Positions 28,212 to 37,384 of a stretch of DNA of 64,000 nucleotides are shown here, piece after piece (position 1 is the stretch's first letter; each line of letters begins with the position of its first letter). The DNA is from Ensifer sp. IC3342 (GTDB taxonomy: Bacteria > Pseudomonadota > Alphaproteobacteria > Rhizobiales > Rhizobiaceae). The notes under the pieces were generated by a model, which searched no databases, was not told the DNA's origin, and saw only the letters and a program-made list of their open reading frames with translations. The stretch spans positions 62,001 to 126,000 of the forward strand of contig NZ_JADYVE010000009.1 of the NCBI RefSeq assembly GCF_020193655.1, in the 5' to 3' direction. The position numbers were made by a program, and so were the translations under genes.

Positions 28212-28840
28212 ACCCCCTCCATTGAGGGGGTAACCCGGTTGCTCGCGGCCCTTGCAATCCCAGCACCTGGTCCGCCTCGACTGCTTGTAGGTAATTCCGA
28301 AGGATCGCCAAATCCGCGTCCATTAGTGTTCGATTTCGAGCCGATCCCCTGAACACCGTAACGTCTTCCTGGAACGCGTCCTGCTGCGGCTGATTGCCAT
28401 TGAGCCGGCCAACGATGCTCCCCCTATTCTCCTTTCTCAGCCAGTCACTGAGCGCGCGAAGACGGGGTAGCCCGCATATGAATAGGCCTCCTCTGCTCAC
28501 CAGCCGAGGCTCCAACGTCGCCCGCGGCGTGCCACACCGTGATCAGGCGGGCGTCCGCGGGATAAGGTTCTAGGGCGCGAGGAGCTCGACCGAGTACCTC
28601 GTCTAGCGTTGGGAGCGTCCCAGGCATAAGCTTGTTCACCGACGACACGACACTCCGCGGGCCACCACCATTGTTGATGTAGTCCAACCGACTGCACCAG
28701 ATAGTGGCCGCACATCTGCAGGAAGCGGCATATTGTCGATCCTTGCCGACGGAGACCGTCTCCATGTTGTCGTAGATGCCGCGGCTGCAAGAAGGTCGAG
28801 GCCGTAATCGCGAGCGGGGTCGTTGACCGCCTCTCAACCC
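28156..28840 (-). pseudogene. Remnant of a rhizobial effector-type repeat protein
   Basis: Two overlapping minus frames join at about 28480. The first carries VLGRAPRALEPYPADARLI, the second LRALSDWLRKENRGSIVGRL followed by LMDADLAILRNYL. The second pattern resembles the integrase-SAM-like repeats (LRxFSxWLR, then a downstream helix) of NopD/Bel2-5-type effectors and the partial effector at the left edge of this window. A frameshift and lack of a start and end make it a pseudogene. The family link is by eye only. Confidence 0.35.
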
Positions 28841-30777
28841 GCTTCAACAGAAGCCTCTAATCGGGAACCAACCTGCGGCACGGTACGGTAGTCACCGAGA
28901 TCCGCCTCATTCAACAACTTCCAATAATCGACCAGACGCCAAGGGCTGTTTGTTACGATTCGCCCTCGGTCGTTGCGGAAATAGGTGGACATGCCGGCAT
29001 GGCTCCAGATCATCTGCTGGTGCGTTTGTTGGATTTTCCGGTTGTAACGTTGATATACATCTTGCCGGCATTCTACTTCGACAAGCTTCTTCTCGCCCAT
29101 CTGGCGCAGAACACTCAGTACGTAATCGATTTGGCTCTCGATCGTGAAGATGAAGCTTCCGCGATGGCCGAGCGCCGTATTGGGGCCGTAGAGCATGAAG
29201 AAATTCGGGAATCCCGCTACAACGGTGCCAAGGTAAGCTTGACAGTCATCATCGTTCCAGACCTCACGTACCGTCCGACCCTTGCGTCCGATCACCTGGA
29301 CCGGAAGTAGATAACGTGTGGTATCGTAGCCCGAGGCGACGATGACAATGTCTGCCTCATGCATTTCACCATTAATCGCATGGATCGACCTGCCCTCAAC
29401 ACGCGCAGCAGCTTCGTCTACCAGCGTAACATGCGGCTTCAGTAGGGTTCTGTACCAGCCGTTGTCTAGGAGCATCCGCTTGCCGAATGGCGGGTACGAC
29501 GGGATGACCTTGGCGACAAGGTCAGGGCGCCCCTCCAGCTGTCCCTCGATGTATTGTGTGTAAGTCTCGCGGTCGCCGTCGTTAACCGCATTCACGGAAC
29601 GGTCCGGATGCGGCCAGGCCGGATCCTTCTGCAGGGCCTCGTGCACTTCACTGTCGAAAATCCAACTCAGCCGGAGCCTATACAGCCATTCGTAGTGTGG
29701 CACCTCGCGGAACAAGAACTGCACCGGTTCCGGAATCGGCATTTGAAATTTCGGGAAGGGCGCGGCCCATTGGCGTGAGCGCTGGAAGATTGTCAAGGCA
29801 CCCACCCGATCTGCGATGGCGGGAACGACCTGCATCGCCGAGGCCCCATTACCAATCACGGCCACGCGTTTACCGTCGAGCGCGACTTCTGAATCCCACT
29901 CCGAGGTGTGCATCACCGGGCCGTCGAAGTCGCGCAGACCCGAAACGTTCGGCCATTTCGGCGTGGTGAAGCCCCCCACGGCCGAGAGGACCACGTTGGT
30001 CACGAGGGTTTCTTCCGAACCGTTGGGCAGGCGTAACCGGGAGTGCCAAGTTAGGCTCTCTTCGTCATAGCGGGTGACCAGGCACTCGGTGCCGTAGCGG
30101 ATGGAGTTCTCGATCCCAAAGTCGCGTGCAACACGATTGAAGTAGTCGTCGATTTCCTTTTGCAACGGGAAGAACTTGCTCCAGTCACCACTGGCAAAAG
30201 TGTAGGAGTAGAGATGCCCGGGCGTGTCCACTCCGCAGCCAGGATAGTGATGTGAGTGCCAGACCCCGCCGGTGCTGTCTTGCTTTTCGATCTGGATGTA
30301 GGAGATGCCCAATTGTCTTAACCGAATCGCGGCTGCGACCCCGGACATGCCCGCCCCGATGATGAGCACACGAAACCCCTCCGGCAAGGACACCGGCTGC
30401 GGAATGGCGCCTGAATATCTCCGCAGCTTATGAAGCATCATGTCAGCGTATTCTGGCGGGATAGGCTCAGCCTCCGACACAGTCAGCATGCGGATCAACT
30501 CTTCTGCCGACAGGTTCTGCTTGGCGACTTGTGCGCCGCGGCGCCAAGAGATGATGGCGGCCAGTGCTGCATTGCGAATCTCCGTCTGCAATTTGTCCGC
30601 GAGGCCCCCTGAATCGTTGTCGCCCCAGCCACTCTTCACGGGAACAAACGGCGGATTGAGCCAGTACTCCTTTCCTGTGAACTGGTACAGAAGGAGTAGT
30701 AGGGTTGGAATATTGGCCGAAGGGAGCGCCTCGGCGATGCGTTGGCGAAACAGGTCGAGGTCAGCAGAGTGAGCCAT
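28834..30777 (-). CDS. Type I Baeyer-Villiger monooxygenase (HAPMO-like)
   Basis: A 647-residue flavoprotein that inserts an oxygen next to a ketone or aldehyde carbonyl with NADPH. It has an N-terminal extension of about 135 residues, an FAD Rossmann motif (IIGAGMSGVAAAIRL), GGVWHSHHYPG, the Baeyer-Villiger fingerprint FDGPVMHTSEWD near residue 285, and an NADPH motif (VIGNGASAMQVVPAI). The length and N-terminal extension match 4-hydroxyacetophenone monooxygenase rather than the shorter cyclohexanone enzymes. The gene stands alone between decayed DNA, so the substrate is unknown; an aromatic ketone from the plant is one possibility. Confidence 0.88.
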   Translation of the reverse strand: MAHSADLDLFRQRIAEALPSANIPTLLLLLYQFTGKEYWLNPPFVPVKSGWGDNDSGGLADKLQTEIRNAALAAIISWRRGAQVAKQNLSAEELIRMLTVSEAEPIPPEYADMMLHKLRRYSGAIPQPVSLPEGFRVLIIGAGMSGVAAAIRLRQLGISYIQIEKQDSTGGVWHSHHYPGCGVDTPGHLYSYTFASGDWSKFFPLQKEIDDYFNRVARDFGIENSIRYGTECLVTRYDEESLTWHSRLRLPNGSEETLVTNVVLSAVGGFTTPKWPNVSGLRDFDGPVMHTSEWDSEVALDGKRVAVIGNGASAMQVVPAIADRVGALTIFQRSRQWAAPFPKFQMPIPEPVQFLFREVPHYEWLYRLRLSWIFDSEVHEALQKDPAWPHPDRSVNAVNDGDRETYTQYIEGQLEGRPDLVAKVIPSYPPFGKRMLLDNGWYRTLLKPHVTLVDEAAARVEGRSIHAINGEMHEADIVIVASGYDTTRYLLPVQVIGRKGRTVREVWNDDDCQAYLGTVVAGFPNFFMLYGPNTALGHRGSFIFTIESQIDYVLSVLRQMGEKKLVEVECRQDVYQRYNRKIQQTHQQMIWSHAGMSTYFRNDRGRIVTNSPWRLVDYWKLLNEADLGDYRTVPQVGSRLEASVEAG

Positions 30778-32057
30778 GATTTAGGTTCCTACTGTTGCAT
30801 GTATATTCAGATCCACCCGCCAGACGCTGCACTTCAACGCAAGTTTCATGCCTCGGCTTTGGCGTGGTTTCCGCAATCGGCATTAAGAAAGATCCGGCAA
30901 GCGTTGCCGAATCTCTGATCCAAATCGCGCTTGTGCGCGTCGGCATCGATCACTTCCCCCACGCCCGCGGCGAGATTGCAGCGCCCGAAACCCGCTTGTG
31001 AGGCGAGTCGAAGGTCGTGACGGCGGGGGTTTTCTCGGCGCCCTCGTGCCGGTAGCAGGGACACGACAGCGGATTATGCGCGTGTGCTGCCTTGGCTCAA
31101 TCAGGCACGAACAGCCAGCGACTTCTGCATCTGAAACGATCCGCTCCTTGATGATCGGAAGTAGGGCTCGGCAGAAACCATTGTGCAAGCATGTCGATAT
31201 CTCCGCAGCGATAAGTCGGTCCGTGGCGTGTTCTGCCAACGCCTAGAAGCAATATGCGTGCCAAAGGAAGAACTCTTTCTAATACAGCGAAATAGCTCAA
31301 ACGGGCGGTGTCGCATGTCCAGCATTGTCGCACATCGGACGAGCCTCAACGCGACATTGACCTGGCGCACTCCGCGTTCAGGGATCCTGTTCGACGACGC
31401 CGAAGTTGGCGGCGAGCTTCTCGACCGTGAACGAAACACGATTTTTGGGCCGCTGCAGCCTTCGCCGTCGCGCCGGTTGGAGTGAATGGACATAAACGCG
31501 GGATAGGTGGTTCTGGGGCTCCTAGCATCTGGCGATGCCGGCCAGGGCGCCGTATTCAAATCGGCAAAGCCGACAGAATCGTCGGATATCGCACCAAAGA
31601 CACCGAGCGTGGTCGGACCCGCCTGTATGATACTATCGGAACAGCTGCGATGTTGCGAGCGCCCTCGCCGAGCAACGAGTGACGGACGATTGCAAAACTC
31701 TGCAGAGTTGTCCAATGACGCTGCCGCACCGGCACCTCGCCTCGGAGGAAGGGCTCCAGGCATGTTTCAATTTATGGCAGCAGCGGCTAGATCCTCTGGA
31801 TGGACACATGCCGCTGACGAAGAGCGTGGTCGTTTTCCTTCGCGGTGCGTACGAAAAGAAGCCGATCGATCATTGTCCAGTTCACCCCGAGAGTTCCCCG
31901 GCTGAAGGAGTTCAAAAACAAATGTGTTGTTTTACTGCTAAACTAATATAGTGGATATCCTGCTGATCCGCTGTTTTTTTCTTGTTTTTTGCGCTCACGC
32001 GCTTCGATGTTCGCACATTTATCTCTCGACAACAATTCTGCTCATTATTTGTTCTTT
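30778..32057. other. 1.3-kb region without a supportable gene
   Basis: Several frames of 60-220 codons occur on both strands, but they overlap each other, are Arg/Ser-rich and match nothing I recognise. The end next to the methyltransferase gene (31910-32057) is markedly AT-rich. It is probably decayed DNA. Confidence 0.5.
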
Positions 32058-33239
32058 TTAATCCACCCTCTTTAACACGTGAATGTCTGAGCCGGCGTTG
32101 TCTGAGAGCACATCTATTGATACAAACCCCGCTCGACGGGCACACTTTTTGAAAAATAACTCCGAAAAAGAAAACGAGTTCTTTAGATGTAGTCGATCAC
32201 CACTTGACAGTATAATCTCTTTACCACCAATGCAAAAGTCCAGGTTCCTTTTGACCACCGCAGTATGTATGACTTGCATGAATTGGTCTTCACCTCTTAC
32301 GTCCGATTCATACTCAAATGCCTCTGGATCGAAATTAGCGTCGACCGGCAGCTCTGCCTTCATTCTATAGAACACGTTTAGCTGAAATTCAGGATGCGCT
32401 TCATAGTAGGATTTCGCCACATCCCTCCTCAGATCTGAGCCAATTGAGATCGCAACCCAGCACCTTTTCGCACTATTCGATATCTTCTTCAGCGTCTCGA
32501 CGACCGCCTCCACGGGGGGCGATCCATTTATTGGGGCGGCAAGATTTCCAAATGTCCGGCCAAACATGACAGCAAATGCCGCTTCATCGTCGCAAAAATA
32601 GCGGCGCCCAGAGAATATATCGTCGCGTATGATCTCGATTTTCAACCCCAAAGCGGACGACAATTGCGCTATGTCCCCGAGGAACTCTTTTGACCGGTCG
32701 ACGAGCGTGCAACGTGAGGTTTCGCCGCGCAGAGCTGTTACAAGGGGAAGCGTTTTCTGTTGGAAGGCTCGCACTGTTCCGGGCCCATACTCCAGAACCG
32801 AAACCCCTTTACGACATCGTTCGTCCTGGTGATACCATTGAACATAATCTCTCACTCTCTCGTGAAGTTTTTGGACCAACTTGAGCTCAGCATCCACCAT
32901 ATTAGTTGTGCCAGTGACGAGCGCATTACTGATCCTCTGAGCTTCAGCCTTAGCCCATAACAGTGCGCCACTCATTGGATTGCCCTCCCGGTCGACTCCA
33001 GTGTGGTGAGCGTATTGTTCAGGACCTAAATCAGGCGCATATTTTTGCTGAAACAGCTGCAAACTCGTTTCAAGAAAGCTCAAACTGATCTCCTCTCGAT
33101 CCTTTAGCGGCTCGTCGGACTTCCCCAGTTGGGTCACTTCCGCCGTAAGCGAAGGTGGTGTGGCAGACCGCCGAGGACAGGCTTTATCTCTTCGTGGCGA
33201 TCGACCGGGGCGAAAGCCGTTCGGTGTTTGGATCGTCAT
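32058..33239 (-). CDS. EgtD-like SAM-dependent methyltransferase
   Basis: A protein of about 393 residues resembling the histidine-specific methyltransferase family (EgtD type). Its SAM-binding motif I is VLEYGPGTVRAF, followed by CTLVDRSKEFL and an FGRTFGNL segment like the family's loop after motif IV. EgtD trimethylates the amino group of histidine in ergothioneine synthesis, but no egtB, egtC or egtE is near. ATG 33239 was chosen because GGGGAGG lies 7-10 bases upstream; the in-frame start at 33311 would run into hupS remnants. Its GC content is lower than its neighbours. It may modify an amino acid for the nearby NRPS, which is inference only. Confidence 0.75.
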   Translation of the reverse strand: MTIQTPNGFRPGRSPRRDKACPRRSATPPSLTAEVTQLGKSDEPLKDREEISLSFLETSLQLFQQKYAPDLGPEQYAHHTGVDREGNPMSGALLWAKAEAQRISNALVTGTTNMVDAELKLVQKLHERVRDYVQWYHQDERCRKGVSVLEYGPGTVRAFQQKTLPLVTALRGETSRCTLVDRSKEFLGDIAQLSSALGLKIEIIRDDIFSGRRYFCDDEAAFAVMFGRTFGNLAAPINGSPPVEAVVETLKKISNSAKRCWVAISIGSDLRRDVAKSYYEAHPEFQLNVFYRMKAELPVDANFDPEAFEYESDVRGEDQFMQVIHTAVVKRNLDFCIGGKEIILSSGDRLHLKNSFSFSELFFKKCARRAGFVSIDVLSDNAGSDIHVLKRVD

Positions 33240-33261
33240 GTTAGTGTTCCTCCCCTGAATA

Positions 33262-34290
33262 TTAGGGTCGGCATTCTCGCGCTTGGTGGCGACGCGCTTG
33301 ACGGCAGTCACGGCGGTATGCGCGGCGATCGCGTCGCCGACGACCCCGGCCCGTGGTCAGACCATCTTTGTCGGGGTTCGCCTCGACGCCGAACCGTTGG
33401 AGATTAGTCAGGCGGTCATAGAAGCTGCCATTGTCCCAGAAGCCCTCTTCCGAGCAGCCGATGAGCCGCGGCCGGACTGGATCGGGAAGGCCACTCCACC
33501 GTTCCAGCGGACCGTTGAGCAGGCATTGTAGGTGGTCGGGCCCTTGCAGCCGACTTTGTAGATTTACGAGCACCATCGTCGTCCCATTGCTCGACGAATT
33601 GGCCGGCATCGAAAATGAGGGCGCCGGTAGGATTTGTTTTGGATGCGCTGCGAATAGAGCATCTTGGGGCGGTCAAGCTCGGGCAGTTTGCCGAAGGTGG
33701 TGATGTAGGTCACGACGCCGGTCATCACCTCGGCTATCGGCGGACAGCCGGGAACCTTGATGATCGGTTTGATGACCCAGTCTATCGGTGTCGCCTGCGT
33801 TGGATTGGGTTTGGCGGCCTGCACGCAGCCCCAGGAGGCGCAGGTGCCCCAGGCGATAATGGCAAGGGCGTCCTCGGCCATCCACTTGAGCTTCTCGACG
33901 AAGGGCTGGCCGCCGTCGATGCAGAACATGCCGTCCTCGTTGAGCGGCGGATTCCGTCGACGGCGAGAATGTATTTGCCCTTGTACATGTCCTTCGTCTC
34001 CTCGAGGATCGCCTCCGCCAGATGACCCGAGCGAGATCATCGACAGGACCACGTCTTTGACCAACGGATGAGCCGAGCGGATGAAAATCTCCGAACGGCA
34101 GGTGCATTCGAGCCGGCGCATCCAGACGACTGAAACGCGTTCCTTGGCCTCCGGCGCCTCAGCCATCGCTGTGGCCACCCTCGGCCCGAAGCCGTGGCTC
34201 GCGGCGGTAAGGCTGCAGAACTGGGGTGAACCTGCGCCGGGTAATCCCCTGCCGGCAAATGACGTCATACAAGGTGTCGGCAGCTGCCAT
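33262..34290 (-). pseudogene. hupS: [NiFe] uptake hydrogenase small subunit, frameshifted
   Basis: The segments match HupS in order: [15 protein letters not shown] (twin-arginine signal), [100 protein letters not shown], and near the end [17 protein letters not shown]. They fall into several frames, with shifts near 34235, 33990 and 33600. The start at 34290 still has a strong GGAGGAGC ribosome binding site and a sigma-54 promoter. The hupL partner is not present downstream; the EgtD-like gene lies there instead. Confidence 0.88.
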
Positions 34291-34361
34291 GTTGCTCCTC
34301 CAGCAATCCCACCCCAACACATCGTTCGGATGGACATCGCGCTCTTTCAGAAATGCTCCCC

Positions 34362-34376
34362 GCAAGAAGCAGGCCA
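34362..34376 (-). promoter_or_regulatory. Sigma-54 promoter of the hupS pseudogene
   Basis: Read on the minus strand the site is TGGCCTGCTTCTTGC, fitting the -24/-12 pattern TGGC-N7-TTGC with correct spacing. It is 72 bases upstream of the hupS start. Rhizobial hupS promoters are known to be sigma-54/NifA driven. No canonical TGT-N10-ACA element was found close upstream. Confidence 0.6.
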
Positions 34377-34598
34377 GTTTGCGCGGCGGCGCCAATTTCC
34401 TCCTATCTCTCGATTTGGGGTATTGTAGCCCCGCCGCGGGCCGGACGGTCACTGCAGAAGATTGGACCAAACGACGGCTTCTCGCCCTGCAAACTGTTGC
34501 GCCGCGTCATAGAACAGCCGACAGCGATGGAGGAGGATCGCCCCCGCCGCTTGCTTCATTAGCCATTCGCGGCAGCAGGGCCATGGGCTCTGTGATCT

Positions 34599-35084
34599 CT
34601 AGCGTCGGAGAGACGTGCATTTGTTGCTCAACTCAGCCCGTCTGAAAAGTCTTTGTAGTTCTGTTTCAACAACGAGGTCCGCTGCCTCCAGTGGCGAAAC
34701 CCACCGCCTGGTCCGCTGCCCTTTCTCTCGAAAATCACCAACTTCGCCCTTGAACTTCATCAGGAACACAGAAACTACATGGGGCGCTCTCTTGTGATGC
34801 TTTGTGTAAGTATAGGAGCCAATCGGCTTCTTTCCGATCTTTCCAGTGACGCCGGCTTCTTCCAGGGCCTCACGTTCGGCGCATTTGTGCGGTCGTTCGT
34901 TTCGCTTTAAGTATCCTTTCGGAATAATCCACCTGCCTGTGGCGCGACTGGTAAGAAGCAACACTTCGGTTTCGTTTCCCTCTTTGACCCGATGGCAGAT
35001 CGTCCCGCACTGCAACATCTGTCGATCCTCCTCGAGATCGGGCGCTTTACTGGTAAGCTCGGAGATATACTCGGTAGTTGACAC
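34599..35084 (-). CDS. Nudix hydrolase
   Basis: A protein of about 161 residues with a complete Nudix box GYLKRNERPHKCAEREALEE followed by AGV, preceded by WIIPKG. Such enzymes cleave nucleoside diphosphates linked to another moiety; the family form ending in a WVS/A-ADL-V segment often acts on diphosphoinositol polyphosphates. GTG 35084 was chosen because AGAGGTGAG sits 5 bases before it; ATG 35123 in the same frame is the alternative. Its neighbours are a dead hydrogenase gene and an NRPS fragment, so context gives no role. Confidence 0.82.
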   Translation of the reverse strand: MSTTEYISELTSKAPDLEEDRQMLQCGTICHRVKEGNETEVLLLTSRATGRWIIPKGYLKRNERPHKCAEREALEEAGVTGKIGKKPIGSYTYTKHHKRAPHVVSVFLMKFKGEVGDFREKGQRTRRWVSPLEAADLVVETELQRLFRRAELSNKCTSLRR

Positions 35085-35242
35085 TAGACTCACCTCTAAG
35101 CGGCGCTGTCTCCATTTCAACATTCGCGCTTCCCGTCATCCGAATGCCGGTCGATAATTCCCGCCGCCCCTCAACGACTTCAAAAGTCATGCCAAATCGG
35201 CCGGGCCCTTATATGCGTGACTTGCCGAGACTTATCAGTCGT

Positions 35243-35720
35243 TTAGTCGTGAGAAGAACTGGGCGCTGGGGAATGAGGGTGTGTCGCAGGTTCGACAAAA
35301 GCAACAACGTTCGACTTAAATGTCAGTTTCCGGCCTTCACTGCGCTGCAGGTAGCCAAACGTTCCGGCGATCACCTCGCCATCTTCGCGAAGATCGAGCC
35401 CCAGATCGAATTTGACCTGATCGAGCCCCTCCCCCGCGGCCTCCACCCGCAGCCTCGGCAGGTCCAATGACCCGACGCTGTTGTTCTGCCGGACCAACAT
35501 CACCTGGAACAACAGCGTGTGATCAAGAGCCCGGGGCAGCTTGACGATCTCGACCACCTGCTCGAACGGCAGATCCTGATGCTCCTGCGCCGCCAGCGCC
35601 GTGCGCCGCGTCCGCTCCAGAAGCTCCGACACGCTCGGCTCCCCCGACAGGTTGATGCGAAGCGCCAGCGGTGGTCTGAGAGGAAGCGGCAGGATCGCCC
35701 GGTGGGTCGACGATCGAGCA
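35243..35720 (-). pseudogene. NRPS condensation-domain fragment
   Basis: LSGEPSVSELLERTRRTALA followed by QEHQDLPFEQVVEIVKLPR, then DHTLLFQVMLVRQNN, is the C-terminal third of an NRPS condensation domain (core motifs C6-C7). The frame closes at 35243 without an adenylation or carrier domain and breaks up upstream of about 35700. It is unlike the intact NRPS at 38791-45234 in sequence, so it is a relic of another synthetase. The stretch 35721-36575 holds no gene I can support. Confidence 0.65.
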
Positions 35721-36575
35721 GGCCACCCCAGGTCCGGCGGTGATGTTTAAGGAAAACAAATTTGGCAGGAGAACTGCGCATATTGCATCGCTCTCCTGCA
35801 ATCAGCTCGACGGGTGAACAGCGTCTCGCGCTGGTCATCGATACAGCCCACGGAGATAAATCAGCCACCAGGACCGGAGCGTCACAACATGAACTCGAAC
35901 TGAAATGCCTGGCCCAAGTTGCTCTGCACCGCCAGCGCTGCGTCGGCGAACGAAGGTATGTCGATGCCCGACTAGACTGCGGAAGTCGGCGCACCATGAG
36001 CGCGGATGGGCTCCAGATCGGTCCCGCCCAGCTGAGCAGTCTGGAGGCTGCGCCGCTCAACGCGATCGTCTCACTCGGCGGATGCTCCGCCTCCTTCGTC
36101 AGTCCCAAAGAGCTAATCGCGACCACCGCTATCGTCCCGCGCTGTTCCTCAGCGGAGTCGCGGAGTCAGGTGCTCAACCTGTTGTGAGTGCCCGTTCCGC
36201 ACCCTTAGAGCTGGCACTCATGCTTGTGCGACTATCGATCTTTCACGCCCTCTCCTGCCCTCGCCAACGGAAGGGAGACCAGCCGTGGGCCATTTGAGAA
36301 ATCAAGCGAGCGACAATACACAATCGCGGGCTGGAGCATCCCGGTGTTGCTCGTGAGTGAATCTGGTGACGTTCAACACCACCAGCTTGCCATGACCGCT
36401 GCCCCTGTCAGAGAATTTGCAGTATATTCACGGCGCTACCGGCCCTTGTTTCCAAAGTGCTTTCGCAGTCGGAGCGCCGGGGCTAGCGTGCGGAGATTGG
36501 TGAGCGCCATTCATTTAGTAGATCCATCACCTTGTCACGGCTCACCATTGAGTGCTCCATCAGGCGCGATCGCCT

Positions 36576-37253
36576 TTAACCGGAGAACGCCAGGCTCCGG
36601 CGCCAACCCTGTCCCGCAATGAAAACTGCAGTTAGTATCAGTCCATTTGCAATGCTGAAGCGGCCGCGGAGCTCCCAAGCGCAATTGTGGGTCGGCATGA
36701 GCGTGTTGGGAAGCCGAGCAACAAACGTCCTGTCCGGAATGAAAGTGACCACCGCGTCCTCGAATTCCAACCATTCACTTGTGAGCGGATACCACGCCTT
36801 GAAGATGCTCTCCTTAGCACTGAAGAGCAATCGGCCCCAATTGAGGCGCCTTGGTGCGTTGGCCAGCCACTTTCGCTCCTCGTTAACCGAAATGAGCTCC
36901 AAGACGCCCGACGGCAGCTCTTCGTCGACTTCCGCATCGATTCCGAGCGCAACGTAGTCCTGCTGCAGGGCCACAGCGGCGGCACAGAATCCAGCACAAT
37001 GTGTTATGCTGCCGACTATGCCGGCTGGCCAAAGTGGTGCCCGGTCAGGTCGACGTGGAATGGCGCACGGAGGAAAGCCAAGCTTGGACAATGCCGATCT
37101 GGCACATGCTCGTCCGACGGAGAATTCACGCCTTCTGCTGTCGACCGCCCCGGCCACGGCACTCTCTTCTTCGGCCATCACTTCAACCCTGTTGTCTGTA
37201 CCTGCTCGCGAGGTTTGCACGGCTATATTTGATGGAAGCAGCGTCTCTATCAA
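36576..37253 (-). CDS. 4'-phosphopantetheinyl transferase (EntD/Sfp-type)
   Basis: It attaches the phosphopantetheine arm of CoA to carrier domains. Family landmarks are RRREFSVGRACARSAL, GSITHCAGFCAAAVA, GIDAEVDEELP (metal-binding Asp) and the FSAKESIFKAWYP helix with catalytic Glu and Lys. I chose TTG 37253 because AAGGA precedes it and the conserved LLPSNIAV start follows; ATG 37178 would cut into this region. It lies downstream of the MATE and NRPS genes on the same strand and is the obvious activator of the two carrier domains there. Confidence 0.88.
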   Translation of the reverse strand: MIETLLPSNIAVQTSRAGTDNRVEVMAEEESAVAGAVDSRRREFSVGRACARSALSKLGFPPCAIPRRPDRAPLWPAGIVGSITHCAGFCAAAVALQQDYVALGIDAEVDEELPSGVLELISVNEERKWLANAPRRLNWGRLLFSAKESIFKAWYPLTSEWLEFEDAVVTFIPDRTFVARLPNTLMPTHNCAWELRGRFSIANGLILTAVFIAGQGWRRSLAFSG

Positions 37254-37384
37254 TTGAGATTTCCTTTCGCTCGAGCACAAGCAACATTACGTACTTCATG
37301 GAAAGTCGTGCTTGCGGCGGTCGCTGCACATGCCGTTTTTAATCGGTTTAAGCGCTAGTAGCCAAGGGTAATAAGAATCACCTC

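Noticed and set aside
31101-31763. 220-codon minus-strand frame
   Set aside because: Arg/Ser-rich, no recognisable motif, no ribosome binding site, and overlapped by equally long frames on the other strand.
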